Shown one piece after another: positions 53,883 through 64,000 of a stretch of 64,000 nucleotides of DNA. Origin of the DNA: Aphrocallistes beatrix (taxonomy: Eukaryota > Porifera > Hexactinellida > Sceptrulophora > Aphrocallistidae). The position numbers and the translations under genes were made by a program. Each line of letters starts with the position of its first letter. The stretch's first letter is position 1. The stretch is taken from positions 3,937,857 to 4,001,856 of the forward strand of contig OY725493.1 in the NCBI GenBank assembly GCA_963281255.1, given 5' to 3'. A model generated the notes under the pieces. That model saw only the letters and a list, made by a program, of their open reading frames with translations, did no database searches and was not told where the DNA came from.

Positions 53883-54449
53883 ACAAGTGGCGCTTCGCTT
53901 GCTTGCGCTGCGCGGCTGGCGGACACTTCGTGTCCGCCGGATGCTCCCTTCGGTCGCCTGGAGGTGACATTGGTTAATTAAACGGGATATATCATCTCTA
54001 AATATGTCCATCTTAGTTTTAAAATCGATATCACTCGAAAAAACACAAAATTTGTCAATTTTTAAAATTTTGATGAGTAATGATGACGTCATAGCAGAGT
54101 GATGAGTTATCATTTTTTGATGATAGTTACATCATATGTGAGACGTGTTAGTATACAGATTCTATTAAAATTTCAGCCTTCTATCTCCTATAATGGCTGA
54201 GTTATGCCCGAATAACTGTGTTGCTTAACTTTTTAAAATGTGACAATGACGTCATAATTCCATGATGAGTCGACATTTTGCTCTGAGCTCAGAACTTACT
54301 GGACCCATAGCCAAAAGACTCCCACATGCCAAAAATCAGCTTTCTACGCCTGGCAGTTTCTTCAATCAATTCGTTACAGATATATAGATATATATACACA
54401 AACACACAAACAAACAAACAAACAATAATCGAGTTTTAATAGTAAGGAT
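53883..54449 (-). mobile_element. Helitron-like family H copy H12
   Basis: Near full length (567 bp) with an intact 9-bp hairpin, two TGACGTCA octamers (near 54086 and 54248), a (CAAA)n microsatellite (54395-54424) in its tail, and the AATAGTAAGGAT end. It borders the Merlin-like palindrome. Confidence 0.85.
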
Positions 54450-54483
54450 AGTTCAAAACATACAAATATTACAGCCCTAACAT

Positions 54484-55374
54484 GGATCCAATATTAATCC
54501 CAGTCACCTTCGCCGCCATCCCAGTAAACTTTATAATTGATGATATAATATTACTTGCACATGACACTATTGAGAATATTATTGCTTGGATGAGAAGTCA
54601 TGGGTTATTGGCACATAGAATGAGGTGTAGATGTGGTGAAGAGATGTACGTATCAAACAAAGTCGACTCATTATCAAGAGGGCTATGAATGGAGATGTAC
54701 ACCTTGCATAGGTAGATGTTCGCTCAGACAAGGATCTTTCTTCACACCATCACATCTCGCACTTCCATCGTTGCTGAAGTTTCTATACTACTGGAGTGAA
54801 GAGATACAGTCACACGCTTTCTTAGAAAAACACTTGGGATGGAGTCCGAATACTATTGTAGATTGGAAGAACTTTCTCAGGGACATTTGTGTGGAAGAGT
54901 TACTTGTTAATCCAGAGCCTATTGGCGGAGTAGGCACCATAGTTGAGGCTGATGAATCTAAGTTTGGAAAAACGCAAGTACAATAGAGGAAGAATATTAA
55001 CTTGTCAGTGGGTATTTGGTATGGTTGAGGGGATACAGATAAAATGGTGATGGTTACTATACCGGATCGTTCAACTGCTACGCTACTACCTATTATCCAA
55101 ACATTCGTTTTACCTGGAACAACTATATACTCTGATGAATGGGCATCTTACAACATTTTAGCGCACACGGGTTATCATCACGAGACAGTGAATCATTCAG
55201 AAAATTTTGTCGATCCAACCACTGGAGCGCATACTCAGAAAATTGAAGGAAGTTGGGGAGGAGCTAAACGAAAGCTGAGGAGATCAGACCACTAACCCTG
55301 ACCTACTTGAAACGCACATTGTAGAAGTATGCTGGAGAAGATGCAAGAAGGAGAGAAGAAACACTTCATTAAGC
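54484..55374 (+). pseudogene. Merlin/ISXO2-like transposase, left copy
   Basis: Merlin elements encode an IS1595/ISXO2-type DDE transposase. The reading starts MDPILIPVTFAAIPVNFIID, then shows a Cys-rich part (HRMRCRCGEEM; RCTPCIGRCSLRQGSFF), a helix-turn-helix-like LEKHLGWSPNTIVDW, the first Asp in IVEADESKFGK, the second in IYSDEWASY, and the Glu in [14 protein letters not shown] context ([18 protein letters not shown]). The tail NPDLLETHIVEVCWRR lies in another frame. A 4-bp insertion after GEEM, and frame changes after KFGK, after MVEG and before NPDLLE, break it. The last three are shared with the mirror copy at 55925-56760. Confidence 0.85.
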
Positions 55375-55924
55375 TGACCTATAAAAAAGAGAAAGTTTAA
55401 ATGTAAGAACATAGAAATTAATGCATCAAAATTTGCCAAATGATGAACCCAGAGGTAGAATCGAGGCCACTTTTCAGAACTCGATTCTAACTAAATGCGC
55501 CATACCTAGCTTGATTTCTCTAGGGGTGGTATAATTATTGAGCCAGTGCATGCAACATAAGTGAAATTATCTTCCATTTAATATTCACTAGATATGATGG
55601 TTTGGAAACTTAATGAACATTTACATCCAACGAATGTTATAACCAAAACTTGAAACAGTATAGCTGCTACCAGCCTTGGTTAATAGTTAACAAGTTACCA
55701 ACAAGTTAAAAGCTAAATGTAAACTAGCGCGCTTAACAGCAAATATATGCTGTTGATAAAGAATAGCGAAATTGTTCAGTAATTTGCTGAGAATGGTACT
55801 GTATCGTCATACGGCCACATTTTATTGTAAAAGTTAAATAAAATGAAAATTTTCTAGATTATGAAAATATATAGTTACCTTTTTAAACAACAGGGTATAG
55901 CCTTCTGATAGCCGAAATTAAGGT
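55375..55924. other. Spacer of the Merlin-like palindrome
   Basis: About 550 bp of AT-rich DNA between the two inverted transposase copies. No ORF; it may hold remains of the internal ends of the two copies. Confidence 0.45.
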
Positions 55925-56760
55925 TTCAAAAATTTCCTTCTTGTGTCTCCTCCTCCAGCATACTTCTACAATGTGCGTTTCAAGTAGGTCAGGGTTAGTG
56001 GTCTGATCTCCTCAGCTTTCGTTTAGCTCCTCCCCAACTTCCTTCAATTTTCTGAGTATGCGCTCCAGTGGTTGAATCGACAAAATTTTCTGAATGATTC
56101 ACTGTATCGTGATGATAACCCGTGTGCGCTAAAATGTTGTAAGATGCCCATTCATCAGAGTATATAGTTGTTCCAGGTAAAACGAATGTTTGGATAATAG
56201 GTAGTAGCGTAGCAGTTGAACGATCCGGTATAGTAACCATCACCATTTTATCTGTATCCCCTCAACCATACCAAATACCCACTGTCCAGTTAATAGTCTT
56301 CCTCTATTGTACTTGCGTTTTTCCAAACTTGGATTCATCAATCTCAACTATGGTGCCTACTCCGCCGATAGGCTCTGGATTAACAAGTAACTCTTCCACA
56401 CAAATGTCCCTGAGAAATTCTTCCAATCTACAATAGTATTCGGACTCCATCCCAAGTGTTTCTCTAAGAAAGCGTGTGACTGTATCTCTTCACTCCAGTA
56501 GTATAGAAACTTCAGCAACGATGGAAGTGCGAGATGTAATGGTGTGAAGAAAGATCCTTGTCTGAGCGAACATCTACCTATGCAAGGTGTACATCTCCAT
56601 TCATAGCCCTCTTGATAATGAGTCGACTTTGTTTGATACATCTCTTCACCACATCTACACCTCATTCTATGTGCCAATAACCCATGACTTCTCATTCAAG
56701 CAATAATATTCTCAATAGTGTCATGTGCAAGTAATATTATATCATCAATTATAAAGTTTC
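55925..56760 (-). pseudogene. Merlin/ISXO2-like transposase, right copy
   Basis: Mirror image of the left copy over about 815 bp with very few differences. It lacks the MDP...start segment (a 45-bp gap), has a Trp-to-stop change before MRSHGLLAHR and a 1-nt loss after VDWKNF, but does not have the 4-bp insertion of the left copy. It shares the extra base after KFGK, the frame change after MVEG, and the break before NPDLLE. Catalytic segments (EADES region, [16 protein letters not shown]) are still visible. Confidence 0.85.
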
Positions 56761-56775
56761 CTGGGCTGTATGTAA

Positions 56776-57117
56776 ATATGTATATGTATATATGTATATA
56801 ACAACTTCTAAATTAAATTGAAAAAGTCATCTTGTCATATTTAAGTTCATAATAGTTGGGACAGGTAAAATCTAATTCTTAATAAGAAATATTCAGGGTC
56901 GTATACATAAGAATACAATATGAAGCATACACTTTGAATATGAATTCCAAATATCTATGCAATAAAATGTTACTTTCAATTGTACATACCAGTGATTTCA
57001 CCAAACCCTTTAATTACCCAAATATTCTAAAATATTTAAAATAAAAATGAAATGCATAAGAATAAGACTGTTTAACAATCTCACTAATTTTAGTCTGTCT
57101 AAAAATAAGGAATTTCG
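56776..57117. other. AT-rich, nothing recognised
   Basis: No gene or repeat seen apart from a short TATATGTA-rich patch. Confidence 0.4.
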
Positions 57118-58471
57118 TTAAGGATACCGCCCTCGAAAAACCTTGCCTGGAGTAAAAAAAAACGCCAAAATTTTTTATTGCGAATTTCATTGTATTACTG
57201 ATCGGTGAACCATCTGATAGCACTATTTGGACGGTATTTATTTTGATTTTTGTCAGTTAACCACCTAAAGTTTAGCGTTAATAAAAATTGAAAAATTATT
57301 GGAGGTTTTTGACTCAATTAGTTTTTAACTTACTTGATATTTTTTTAATGATATGGATCTTAACATTGTTTTGGCACCTTTGGAGATTATATAACACAAA
57401 GATTTAAAAGAATGAGCAAATAAAATCCAAACAAAATAGCTTTATAAGGGAGTTCATTTATATAATGCTCGGGAAATCGCAAGTTTGATCTCAGATATTT
57501 AGCGATCATTGGGTCAGAAATAAAATTCTGATCGTTTCAAAGAAAAAATTTGTTCGGATCCGACCATTTGTTCTTGAGATATCGCTTATTATAGGTAAAG
57601 TTCGGGCATAATATCTCTCTATAGTCCCGAAAGAGGGCGATGTCATATCTTAAAAACTATTGAAGATAAATAATCTATTATATTCTTAACTAAAAGGATA
57701 TATGCGAAAATATATAGGTTCCTCGAACATTCCCATGGTAAAGAATAAATAATTCTCGACCTATCATTGATTTAATTGTAATACAAATTATATGGAGAAC
57801 TTTGAATATATTAGAAAATGGCGAATCAAATCATTAAATATGTGTCCAAATGTGGCTATTATGCTAAATAATTAATACAATTGTCGTTAATAATGAGTAC
57901 AGAAAAATTAGAGAACTTTTGATAATTATTTTGAAAGTTCTGTCCTTGGACTTCGCAGATTCGGTCAAAAACCCCCATTTAGGATCCAAAAAGAGATATC
58001 TCTCTATCTCTGTAAATATAAGTCCAAATTCTTAGTTCCCACTTCCTAATACAGTACACCCTCGGTTATCCGAACACCTCCGTTTGTTAGCTCAAAGATT
58101 GGTGTTCGGATAAGTGAAATCGTTCGGATAAGCGAAATACGTATTTTACGCTCTTAAATGCACATGTACCAACTTAGATGTTATTAAAGAACGTATTATG
58201 ATTTGAATACTACTTACACGTATGTACAATTTTGGAACATACAATTTTAAGGAATTGATTTATTAAACATTATTTCAGTTATCCGAACATATTATTTCAG
58301 TTATCCGAACACATTATTTCAGTTATCCGAACACATTATTTCAGTTATCCGGACACATTATTTTCACAAATTCGATTGAAAAGTATTTGATAAAATGAGT
58401 GGTACTCGAACACACTGTTCGGATAATCGAGGTGTCGGATAATCGAGGTTCGGATAATCGAGGGTCTACTG

Positions 58472-59051
58472 CAGCGGTTCCCAACCTTATTATTGTTATT
58501 ACCCCGTTGCTCGACACTGTTAACCCTACTACCCCGAATTGAGGAGGCAATGTATCAGAAATTCTTTATTAATTTAAATTAATTATTTATAATTATATAA
58601 TCTAAATATGGAAATTAAATTTGAATATTATATGTTCAATGGGAAACTTGTTTCTGTTTTTTCCACTAATCTGTCAAATGAGGTTCCATTTTGCTCAATA
58701 CACATCGCAGATCCCCCTCGCAATCTAATTTATTGCGTTGCTTGGTTTTTATGGCGAGCAAAGACGAAAATCCGGCGGTAAGTTTTTCTGTAGGTAATAT
58801 ATAATAATAACCAATATAAATTTATCACAGGAATACCTTCAAACACGTTTAGTCAATATTAGTTTATAATTCACAGTATGAAGCCAATTAGAAACCATTA
58901 ATATCCTGCAAAACGGATAACAAAAATTTATGCTGAAGTAATAATAACAAATTCTGACCTGAATTATAAAGATAAAGAAGCACTCCATTACCCCTCGAAA
59001 ATCTTCAAATTACCCCACTTGGGGTAATTACCCCGGGGTTGGGAACCACTG
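58472..59051. mobile_element. hAT element (580 bp), perfect 8-bp duplication
   Basis: Ends CAGCGGTTCCCAACC and GGTTGGGAACCACTG, classic hAT termini. GTCTACTG flanks both sides (58464-58471 and 59052-59059), duplicating the last bases of the pogo-like MITE. Confidence 0.95.
58666..58785 (-). pseudogene. hAT transposase C-terminal fragment
   Basis: About 39 codons read KLTAGFSSLLAIKTKQRNKL and then DCEGDLRCVLSKMEPHLTD before a stop. This matches the very C-terminus of BED-type hAT transposases, whose hallmark is KTKxRNxLDxExDLRxALS. It lies inside the 58472-59051 element, showing that the element is an internally deleted derivative of an autonomous hAT. It is too short to act. Confidence 0.7.
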
Positions 59052-59512
59052 GTCTACTGTATACTTTTTATGAGTGTACATATATGATTCTTTGATAATA
59101 ATTGCACTACACCCTATGGAATGTAAAGTTTTTAGATTTTTGTCACATGATGACGTAGCATTTTTCGAAATTCCTAACTTGGAAATAAAAGTCGTAAACT
59201 TTCGCACTAACTTCCTAATATACTTTTCGGAAGCTTTTTAACCATTCTAAACTGATAGATTATACTTCGTAGTTCTAGGAATATGAATTATTATTCACAA
59301 TCATCCCAAAACATTCGGGATTAGGGGCCTCAAGGAAATTTGTGGATTTTCAGGGTACTCTTGCTATTTTTTGTAAATATTTGGTTCAAATATACCTAAA
59401 TCAGCAGTATAATGAGAATAAATGTCTATGAATGCTTTTGTTCATTATTAATAACTCATTCTACATTCCTCTTAACATCTAAACTTAAAATCTCTATATC
59501 TCGGGACTTTAA

Positions 59513-61952
59513 GGTTGGTGTTTCCTTCCAGAACTAACTTTAAAAGTTTTCATTATTCTCTCCTGAATTTTTTTGTGGAAACTATTCTCGATGAGTTATC
59601 TGCAAAAATACACTTTTCGGGAGCACAAGAAGTAAGAGAAAAATTATTTTTTTCCCAAATGACCTAATTTATAGAGGACATTCAAGGAAACTTCAATGCC
59701 TTATGCCTCTTTTACTCAATTATTCTTGCACAAAATGGTTGAATCAAGAAAATAATAGGAATATAATTTTCAATTTTAAGGTTGGTGTTTCCCATGCGAA
59801 ACTTGTTTTTTATTAAAAATGTGCCCAAATTGCTTTTTTATCATTTTTAGATCCTTATAGAGGTTCTAAACAATAATCCCGACTTTTATAACTCCAACCC
59901 CAATATTTCGCCACTTTGAGCCACTTGTATCACCTGGTGTCGCTCTAAAAACGACACATTATAAATGCGAAATGTCCCACAGCTCTAACTTCTTTAAACA
60001 GTGCCAGATCATCTTTTTAATGCTGAATTCATGCTCAGCACTAGATTTCCAGCATTTTGATATATATATTGACCATATTTGGAAACATTTTTGTTTGAAC
60101 GTGCCTAGCAACGGCCAGGAATTTTTTCACATTCCTGACCGTTGCTAGGAAAAGGCAACCAAAAATATTTCCAAATATGGTCAATATATATATCAAATTG
60201 CTGGAAATTTAGTGCTGAGTACGAATTCAGTATTAAAATAACGACCTGGCATAGTCAAATAAAGTTATAGGTATGGGATTTCGGAGAAAACTATCGGACA
60301 TGGTCATTTTTGGGACCCCAGTTATAACTGTCAACTTTTTCACACTTTTGAAGGTGTCATGATGTGAAATATTTGATATGTCATATTTTGAAGTTAAGTA
60401 CTACTATAAGTTGTTGATTGAGGATGTTTTGATGTTATATATTATCAGAATACCGTAAAACAAATGGAAATCAAGTCTTTCCGAAGAAAATTGCTTTGTA
60501 GCCTGTTTTTAGCACTTAAAAAATCAATTTTACAAAGGAGGAATCTCTAGTTACAAAGGTCGTAGAGTTAAAAACTCGACGGTTTTAGAAAGATCTCGTC
60601 ACGTAGAACAAAATGATAGAGACAGATTTTTGATATTCTACTTTAGAAAAAAGTTAAAATATTTTTCCTTACGAAAATCTGCCTCTAAATTTTATATAAA
60701 CGAAATTTGAAAGAAACATTTATTTGGGTTAAAATTGAAAATTCTATTCCTATTATTTTCTTTATTCAACCATTTTGTGTAAGAATAATTGAGTAAAAGA
60801 AGGATAAGGCATTGAAGTTTCCTTGAATGTCCTCTATAAATTAGGTCATTTGGGGAAAAAAATATTTTTCTCTTACTTCTTGGGCTCCCGAAAAGTGTAT
60901 TTTTGCAGATAACTCATCGAGAATAGTTTCCACCAAAAATTTCAGGAGAAAATAATGAAAACTTTAAAAGTTAGTTCTGGAAGGAAACACCAACCTTAAC
61001 CAAAATAATTTTTTCTTTCAAATTTCGTTTATACAAAATTTAGAGGCAGATTTTCGTAAGTAAAAATATTTTAACTTTTTTCTAATGTAGAATATCAAAA
61101 ATCTGTCTCTATCATTTTGTTTTACGTGACGAGATCTTTCTAAAACCGTCGAGTTTTTAACTCTACGACCTTTGTAACTAGAGATTCCTCCTTTGTAAAA
61201 TTGATTATTTTGAGTGCTAAAAACAGGCTACAAAGCAATTTTCTTCGGAAAGGCTTGATTTCCATTAGTTTTTACTGTATTCTGATAATAAATAACATCA
61301 AAACATCCTAAATCAACAACTTATAGTAGTAGTACTTAACTTCAAAATATGACATATCAAATTTTTTCAAATCATGACACCTTCAAAAGTGTGAAAAAGT
61401 TGACACTTAGTCTGGGGGCTCAAAAATGACCATGTCCGATGGTTTCCGCCGAAATCCCATACCAATACCTTTATTCGACTATGCCAGGTCGTTATTTTAA
61501 TACTGAATTCGTACTCAACACTAAATTTCCAGCAATTTGATATATATATTGACCATATTTGGAAATATTTTTGGTTGCCTTTTCCTAGCAACGGTCAGGA
61601 ATGTTAAAAAATTCCTGGCCGTTGCTAGGCACGGTCAAACAAAAATGTTTCCAAATATGGTCAATATATATATCAAATTGCTGGAAATCTAGTGCTGAGA
61701 ATGAATTCAGCATTAAAAAGATGATCTGGCACTGTTAAAAGAAGTTATAGGTGTGGAACATTTCGCATTTAAAATGTGTCGTTTTTAGAGCGACACTAGG
61801 TGATACAAGTGGCTCAAAGTGGCGAAATATTGGGGCTGGAGTTATAAAATTGGGATTATTGTTTAGAACCCCTATAAGGATCTAAAAATGATAAAACAGC
61901 AATTTGGGCACATTTTTAATAAAAAACAAGTTTCGCATGGGAAACACCAACC
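59513..61952 (+). mobile_element. Family G copy G4 containing G3
   Basis: Outer copy with ends GGTTGGTGTTTCC/GGAAACACCAACC in TTAA (59509-59512 and 61953-61956). Removing the inner copy and one TTAA leaves 1220 bp, matching G1 and G2. Confidence 0.95.
59780..60995 (-). mobile_element. Family G copy G3 nested in G4
   Basis: 1216 bp, opposite orientation, in TTAA 59776-59779 and 60996-60999. The uninterrupted site is the single TTAA of TTTTCAATTTTAACCC in G1 at about 2366-2380. Confidence 0.95.
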
Positions 61953-62108
61953 TTAATATTTCAAAATTGACCGTCTTTACATAATTTTAACTCAAAATTG
62001 GTTTGAGATAGAGGTTTGAAAATTTCAAGAGTTGTTCCATATTATTTGGCGATGAACGTAGGACCACCATTTTTTCGATATCTTCTAACTTGGTGATTTT
62101 ATTCCTGA

Positions 62109-62516
62109 TGTAAAATGTGACCAGGTTCATGGTCTATTAGTAATATTACACTACTAAACGAAATTAGTCATGTACCATAACCTAGTGCTGAAGGACCTTT
62201 TGTTTGAATTTGATATTATTGGTGATTAAATAAACAGCAGAAATCGAGTACTTATTGCATACAGAACAATACCATGTAACATGTTTGGATATACATATAC
62301 TACGTATACCATCCCAGTGTAAACAAAATTATGCATGGCTTTATAGCAGGAGCTGTGTTCCACTTGATCTTTGTCATCACGCAGTCCTAACAGACTTTTA
62401 TTATAATTATGAAAACCATTCAGATGTAAACAAATTAATAATTAAAGTAAACAAAATAGCTCAAATTTGTCGAATAATATGTAACTTGCATTTGAAACAT
62501 TGTACCCAACATTTCC
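62109..62516. other. Non-coding stretch
   Basis: An 88-codon ORF at 62255 has no recognisable domain and lies in AT-rich DNA. No other signal. Confidence 0.35.
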
Positions 62517-62853
62517 AATGAAAACATGCAATAACCATATTTAGATGGGAGAGGTAGTTGCATAATAATTTTAACCTCAAAACAAAGCAAAACGTGTTAG
62601 CGTAGTATGCGGATAGCAAGGATATTGCATAACTCAATGATTAGTGCATTATTGGCTTCATTCACTATAACATGATTTTCCCATAGACTTTGGCTTATAA
62701 CAGAAAAATCAGTGTAACTTGTTCAATTTTTGTCCGATTTTGAATCTCTTTAGCTCATTCTTCATATCTCAACGAACTCTATAACGCTAGAACCAAACCT
62801 TTACCCAAATCGGATGATAAAGGTTCCGGTCCAAAACTATAGTTGTACCCACA
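62517..62853. repeat. Dispersed repeat R, copy 2
   Basis: Reverse complement of 52016-52430, about 95% identical by eye. Confidence 0.9.
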
Positions 62854-62889
62854 TTTCTCCCCTATTTGCTTCCAATTATATAGCTTATA

Positions 62890-63380
62890 CACTCGAACCT
62901 CTCTTATCCGGACCTCCGATATCCGGGCACCTTTCTCAACCGGGCAGCCCTTTCTACATTTAGTCAATATGCATTGTCCTACTTTCAAGTCAATTATTAA
63001 CCACAATTCCAGCAATCATTATCATGTAATATTATTTAATGAACTTTGATAATGAATTTGGAAGATAATTGCGACATCTAATATATTCAGGGGTAAATAC
63101 TGCTTAAAATGTATTAATCAATCGCAATGGAATAGTTTATTTTCCTTTATAGAATATCTATTTTACAATCACCTCTCTTATCCGGAACTCAAATTTTGAT
63201 AACCTCTAAGTTCCGGGCACTAGATATTGTTTAAACTCATCCATTATACAAATTGACAGTTTTAACATTATAAACTGCTATTCAAGTTGATTTCTGAGTT
63301 ACGGGCACCTCTCTTATCGGGACCTCCGATATCCGGGCACCCTCCGGTCCGGCACTGCCCGGATAAGAGAGGTTCGAGTG
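62890..63380. mobile_element. Pogo-like MITE (491 bp)
   Basis: Ends CACTCGAACCTCTCTTATCC and exact complement, flanked by TA. The subterminal GACCTCCGATATCCGGGCAC occurs directly at both 62910 and 63321. No ORF. Confidence 0.9.
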
Positions 63381-63482
63381 TATATTCTTCTAGTAGGAAC
63401 AATTTAGTTCGATAGAATCGATTGATTAATTTCCAAGTTACGCTTTCCTAAAGATTGGCTATAGTAACCACAGAAGAATTTA

Positions 63483-63730
63483 TGGCTTCTAAATCGGGCG
63501 AAATTTTACTTGATGAAACTTGGATAAGATATTCAGAACCTCCACGCAAGCAACAGATTATGGTATAGGTGGCAAAAAGGAGTGCTCCCCCAGGATTACC
63601 GAGACCAGATCGCTGGCCCCCAAGGTTATGTACACGATTTTTTATGATGCGTATGGTCCAGTGTGCCAAATCTGTGCCCCAAAGGTGCAAACAATTACTG
63701 GCAACTTCTACGCAACAATTGTTCTTGTGG
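63483..63730 (+). pseudogene. Mariner transposase catalytic fragment
   Basis: A first block reads GEILLDETWIRYSEPPRKQQ, which carries the mariner DETW motif with the first catalytic Asp. A second frame gives RSLAPKVMYTIFYDAYGPVC and then KVQTITGNFYATIVL, matching the region between the first and second Asp of mariner transposases. The HDN/second-Asp segment is missing, where a family C fragment starts. At least one frame change and one stop. Distinct from the N-terminal relic at 52696-53190. Confidence 0.75.
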
Positions 63731-64000
63731 TCTACCATCTAATCGTACTTGTTGGACGGTATTTATTTTGATTTTTATGAATTGACCCCCTAAAGTTTAG
63801 TCTTACAAAAATCGGAAAGTTTTTCGTGGTTTTGCGGCGCATTCATCAATTATTTTCTAACTTATATGATATTTTTTCAATTTGATGGACCTCAAAATGG
63901 TTTTGGCCCCTTTAAATATTATAAAACAGATGCATTTAGAAAAAGAGGCATATAAAATCCAATCAAAATATCTCTATGAGGGACTTAATTTCTAAATGCT
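63731..64000 (+). mobile_element. Family C left-arm fragment, runs off the window
   Basis: Matches family C from TCTACCATCTAATCGTACTT onward (compare 42090 and 57200). The terminal repeat is absent and the right side is cut by the window edge. Confidence 0.8.

Larger units (their letters stand above)
54455..56775. mobile_element. Palindromic double Merlin-like element
   Basis: Two near-identical inverted arms of about 815-890 bp with a spacer of about 550 bp. The outer borders are symmetrical (ACATACAAATATTACAGCCC on the left, ACATATTTACATACAGCCC in reverse on the right), so the inverted pair looks like one unit. Confidence 0.7.
58052..59059. mobile_element. Pogo-like MITE split by a hAT element
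   Basis: Ends CAGTACACCCTCGGTTATCC and, in reverse, CAGTAGACCCTCGATTATCC; flanked by TA (58050-58051 and 59060-59061). The uninterrupted site CCTAATATACTTTTT exists at 46757 and 48187. Four tandem TTATCCGAACA-type units lie near 58280-58350. Confidence 0.85.
57122..62108 (+). mobile_element. Family C copy C4, with four later insertions
   Basis: Begins GGATACCGCCCTCGAAAAA after TTAA 57118-57121 and follows family C to about 62108 (TGGTGATTTTATTCC), where the right end is missing. It is interrupted by a pogo MITE (58052-59059), itself split by a hAT element, and by family G copy G4, itself split by G3. Each site can be checked against uninterrupted family C copies at 46487-49032. Confidence 0.85.

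Noticed and set aside
1..64000. tRNA, rRNA or snRNA genes
   Set aside because: I saw no cloverleaf with box A/B motifs and no conserved rRNA segment, though a covariance search was not possible here.

Overview
The window looks like AT-rich, transposon-dominated DNA from an animal nucleus. The evidence is one intact long gene of a metazoan chromatin-remodeller type, spliced-looking exons with consensus GT...AG borders, and relics of many eukaryotic element classes (Harbinger, hAT, Tc1/mariner, pogo-like, Merlin/ISXO2-like, Ty3/gypsy, Helitron-like and several TTAA-targeting families). A TE-rich arthropod such as a copepod would fit, but the species cannot be proven from the sequence. There is no bacterial-style gene organisation, CRISPR, rRNA or recognisable tRNA.

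Host genes are sparse. The clear one is a 999-codon uninterrupted SNF2-family ATPase on the minus strand (30194-33193), best matched to the ARIP4/RAD54L2 branch by its motif context. Three further minus-strand pieces look like real exons of unidentified host genes: a 114-nt exon at 17869-17982, and a penultimate plus last exon at 1032-1162 and 766-891 whose phases fit each other. Everything else with coding character is broken transposon protein.

Layout: 1-2100 minisatellite, terminal host exons and an unidentified decayed ORF cluster; 2107-3324 a TTAA-flanked MITE (family G); 4815-6979 a dead Harbinger pair (transposase plus Myb-like protein, convergent); 7476-9550 rearranged family G' with a 794-bp element inserted; 9736-12592 minus-strand gypsy relic and hAT relic between inverted arms; 12830-13268 family C piece; 13279-17132 plus-strand gypsy pol relic with a probable 3' LTR; 17280-19862 a hAT MITE and a Helitron-like copy split by a nested palindromic element; 20415-24526 foldback, gag-like relic split by a second foldback, Tc1 relic; 24690-28524 families G and K; 28534-29513 nested Helitron-like copies; 30194-33193 the SNF2 gene; 34235-39560 long inverted arms enclosing families G, G' and Helitron-like copies; 40625-51995 mainly families C, D, Helitron-like copies and hAT MITEs; 52484-56770 mariner and Merlin-like relics; 57122-64000 a family C copy carrying pogo, hAT and two nested G insertions, then a pogo MITE and a mariner relic.

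The genes do not form a pathway. The informative biology is in the mobile elements: several insertions can be dated relative to each other because the empty target site survives in a sister copy inside the same window, giving TTAA, TA and 8-bp duplications directly. The best candidates for undescribed elements are family K (TTAA-flanked long inverted repeats around a decayed ORF), the 794-bp element with subterminal palindrome arrays, the palindromic double Merlin, and the GC-hairpin Helitron-like family that scatters TGACGTCA sites.
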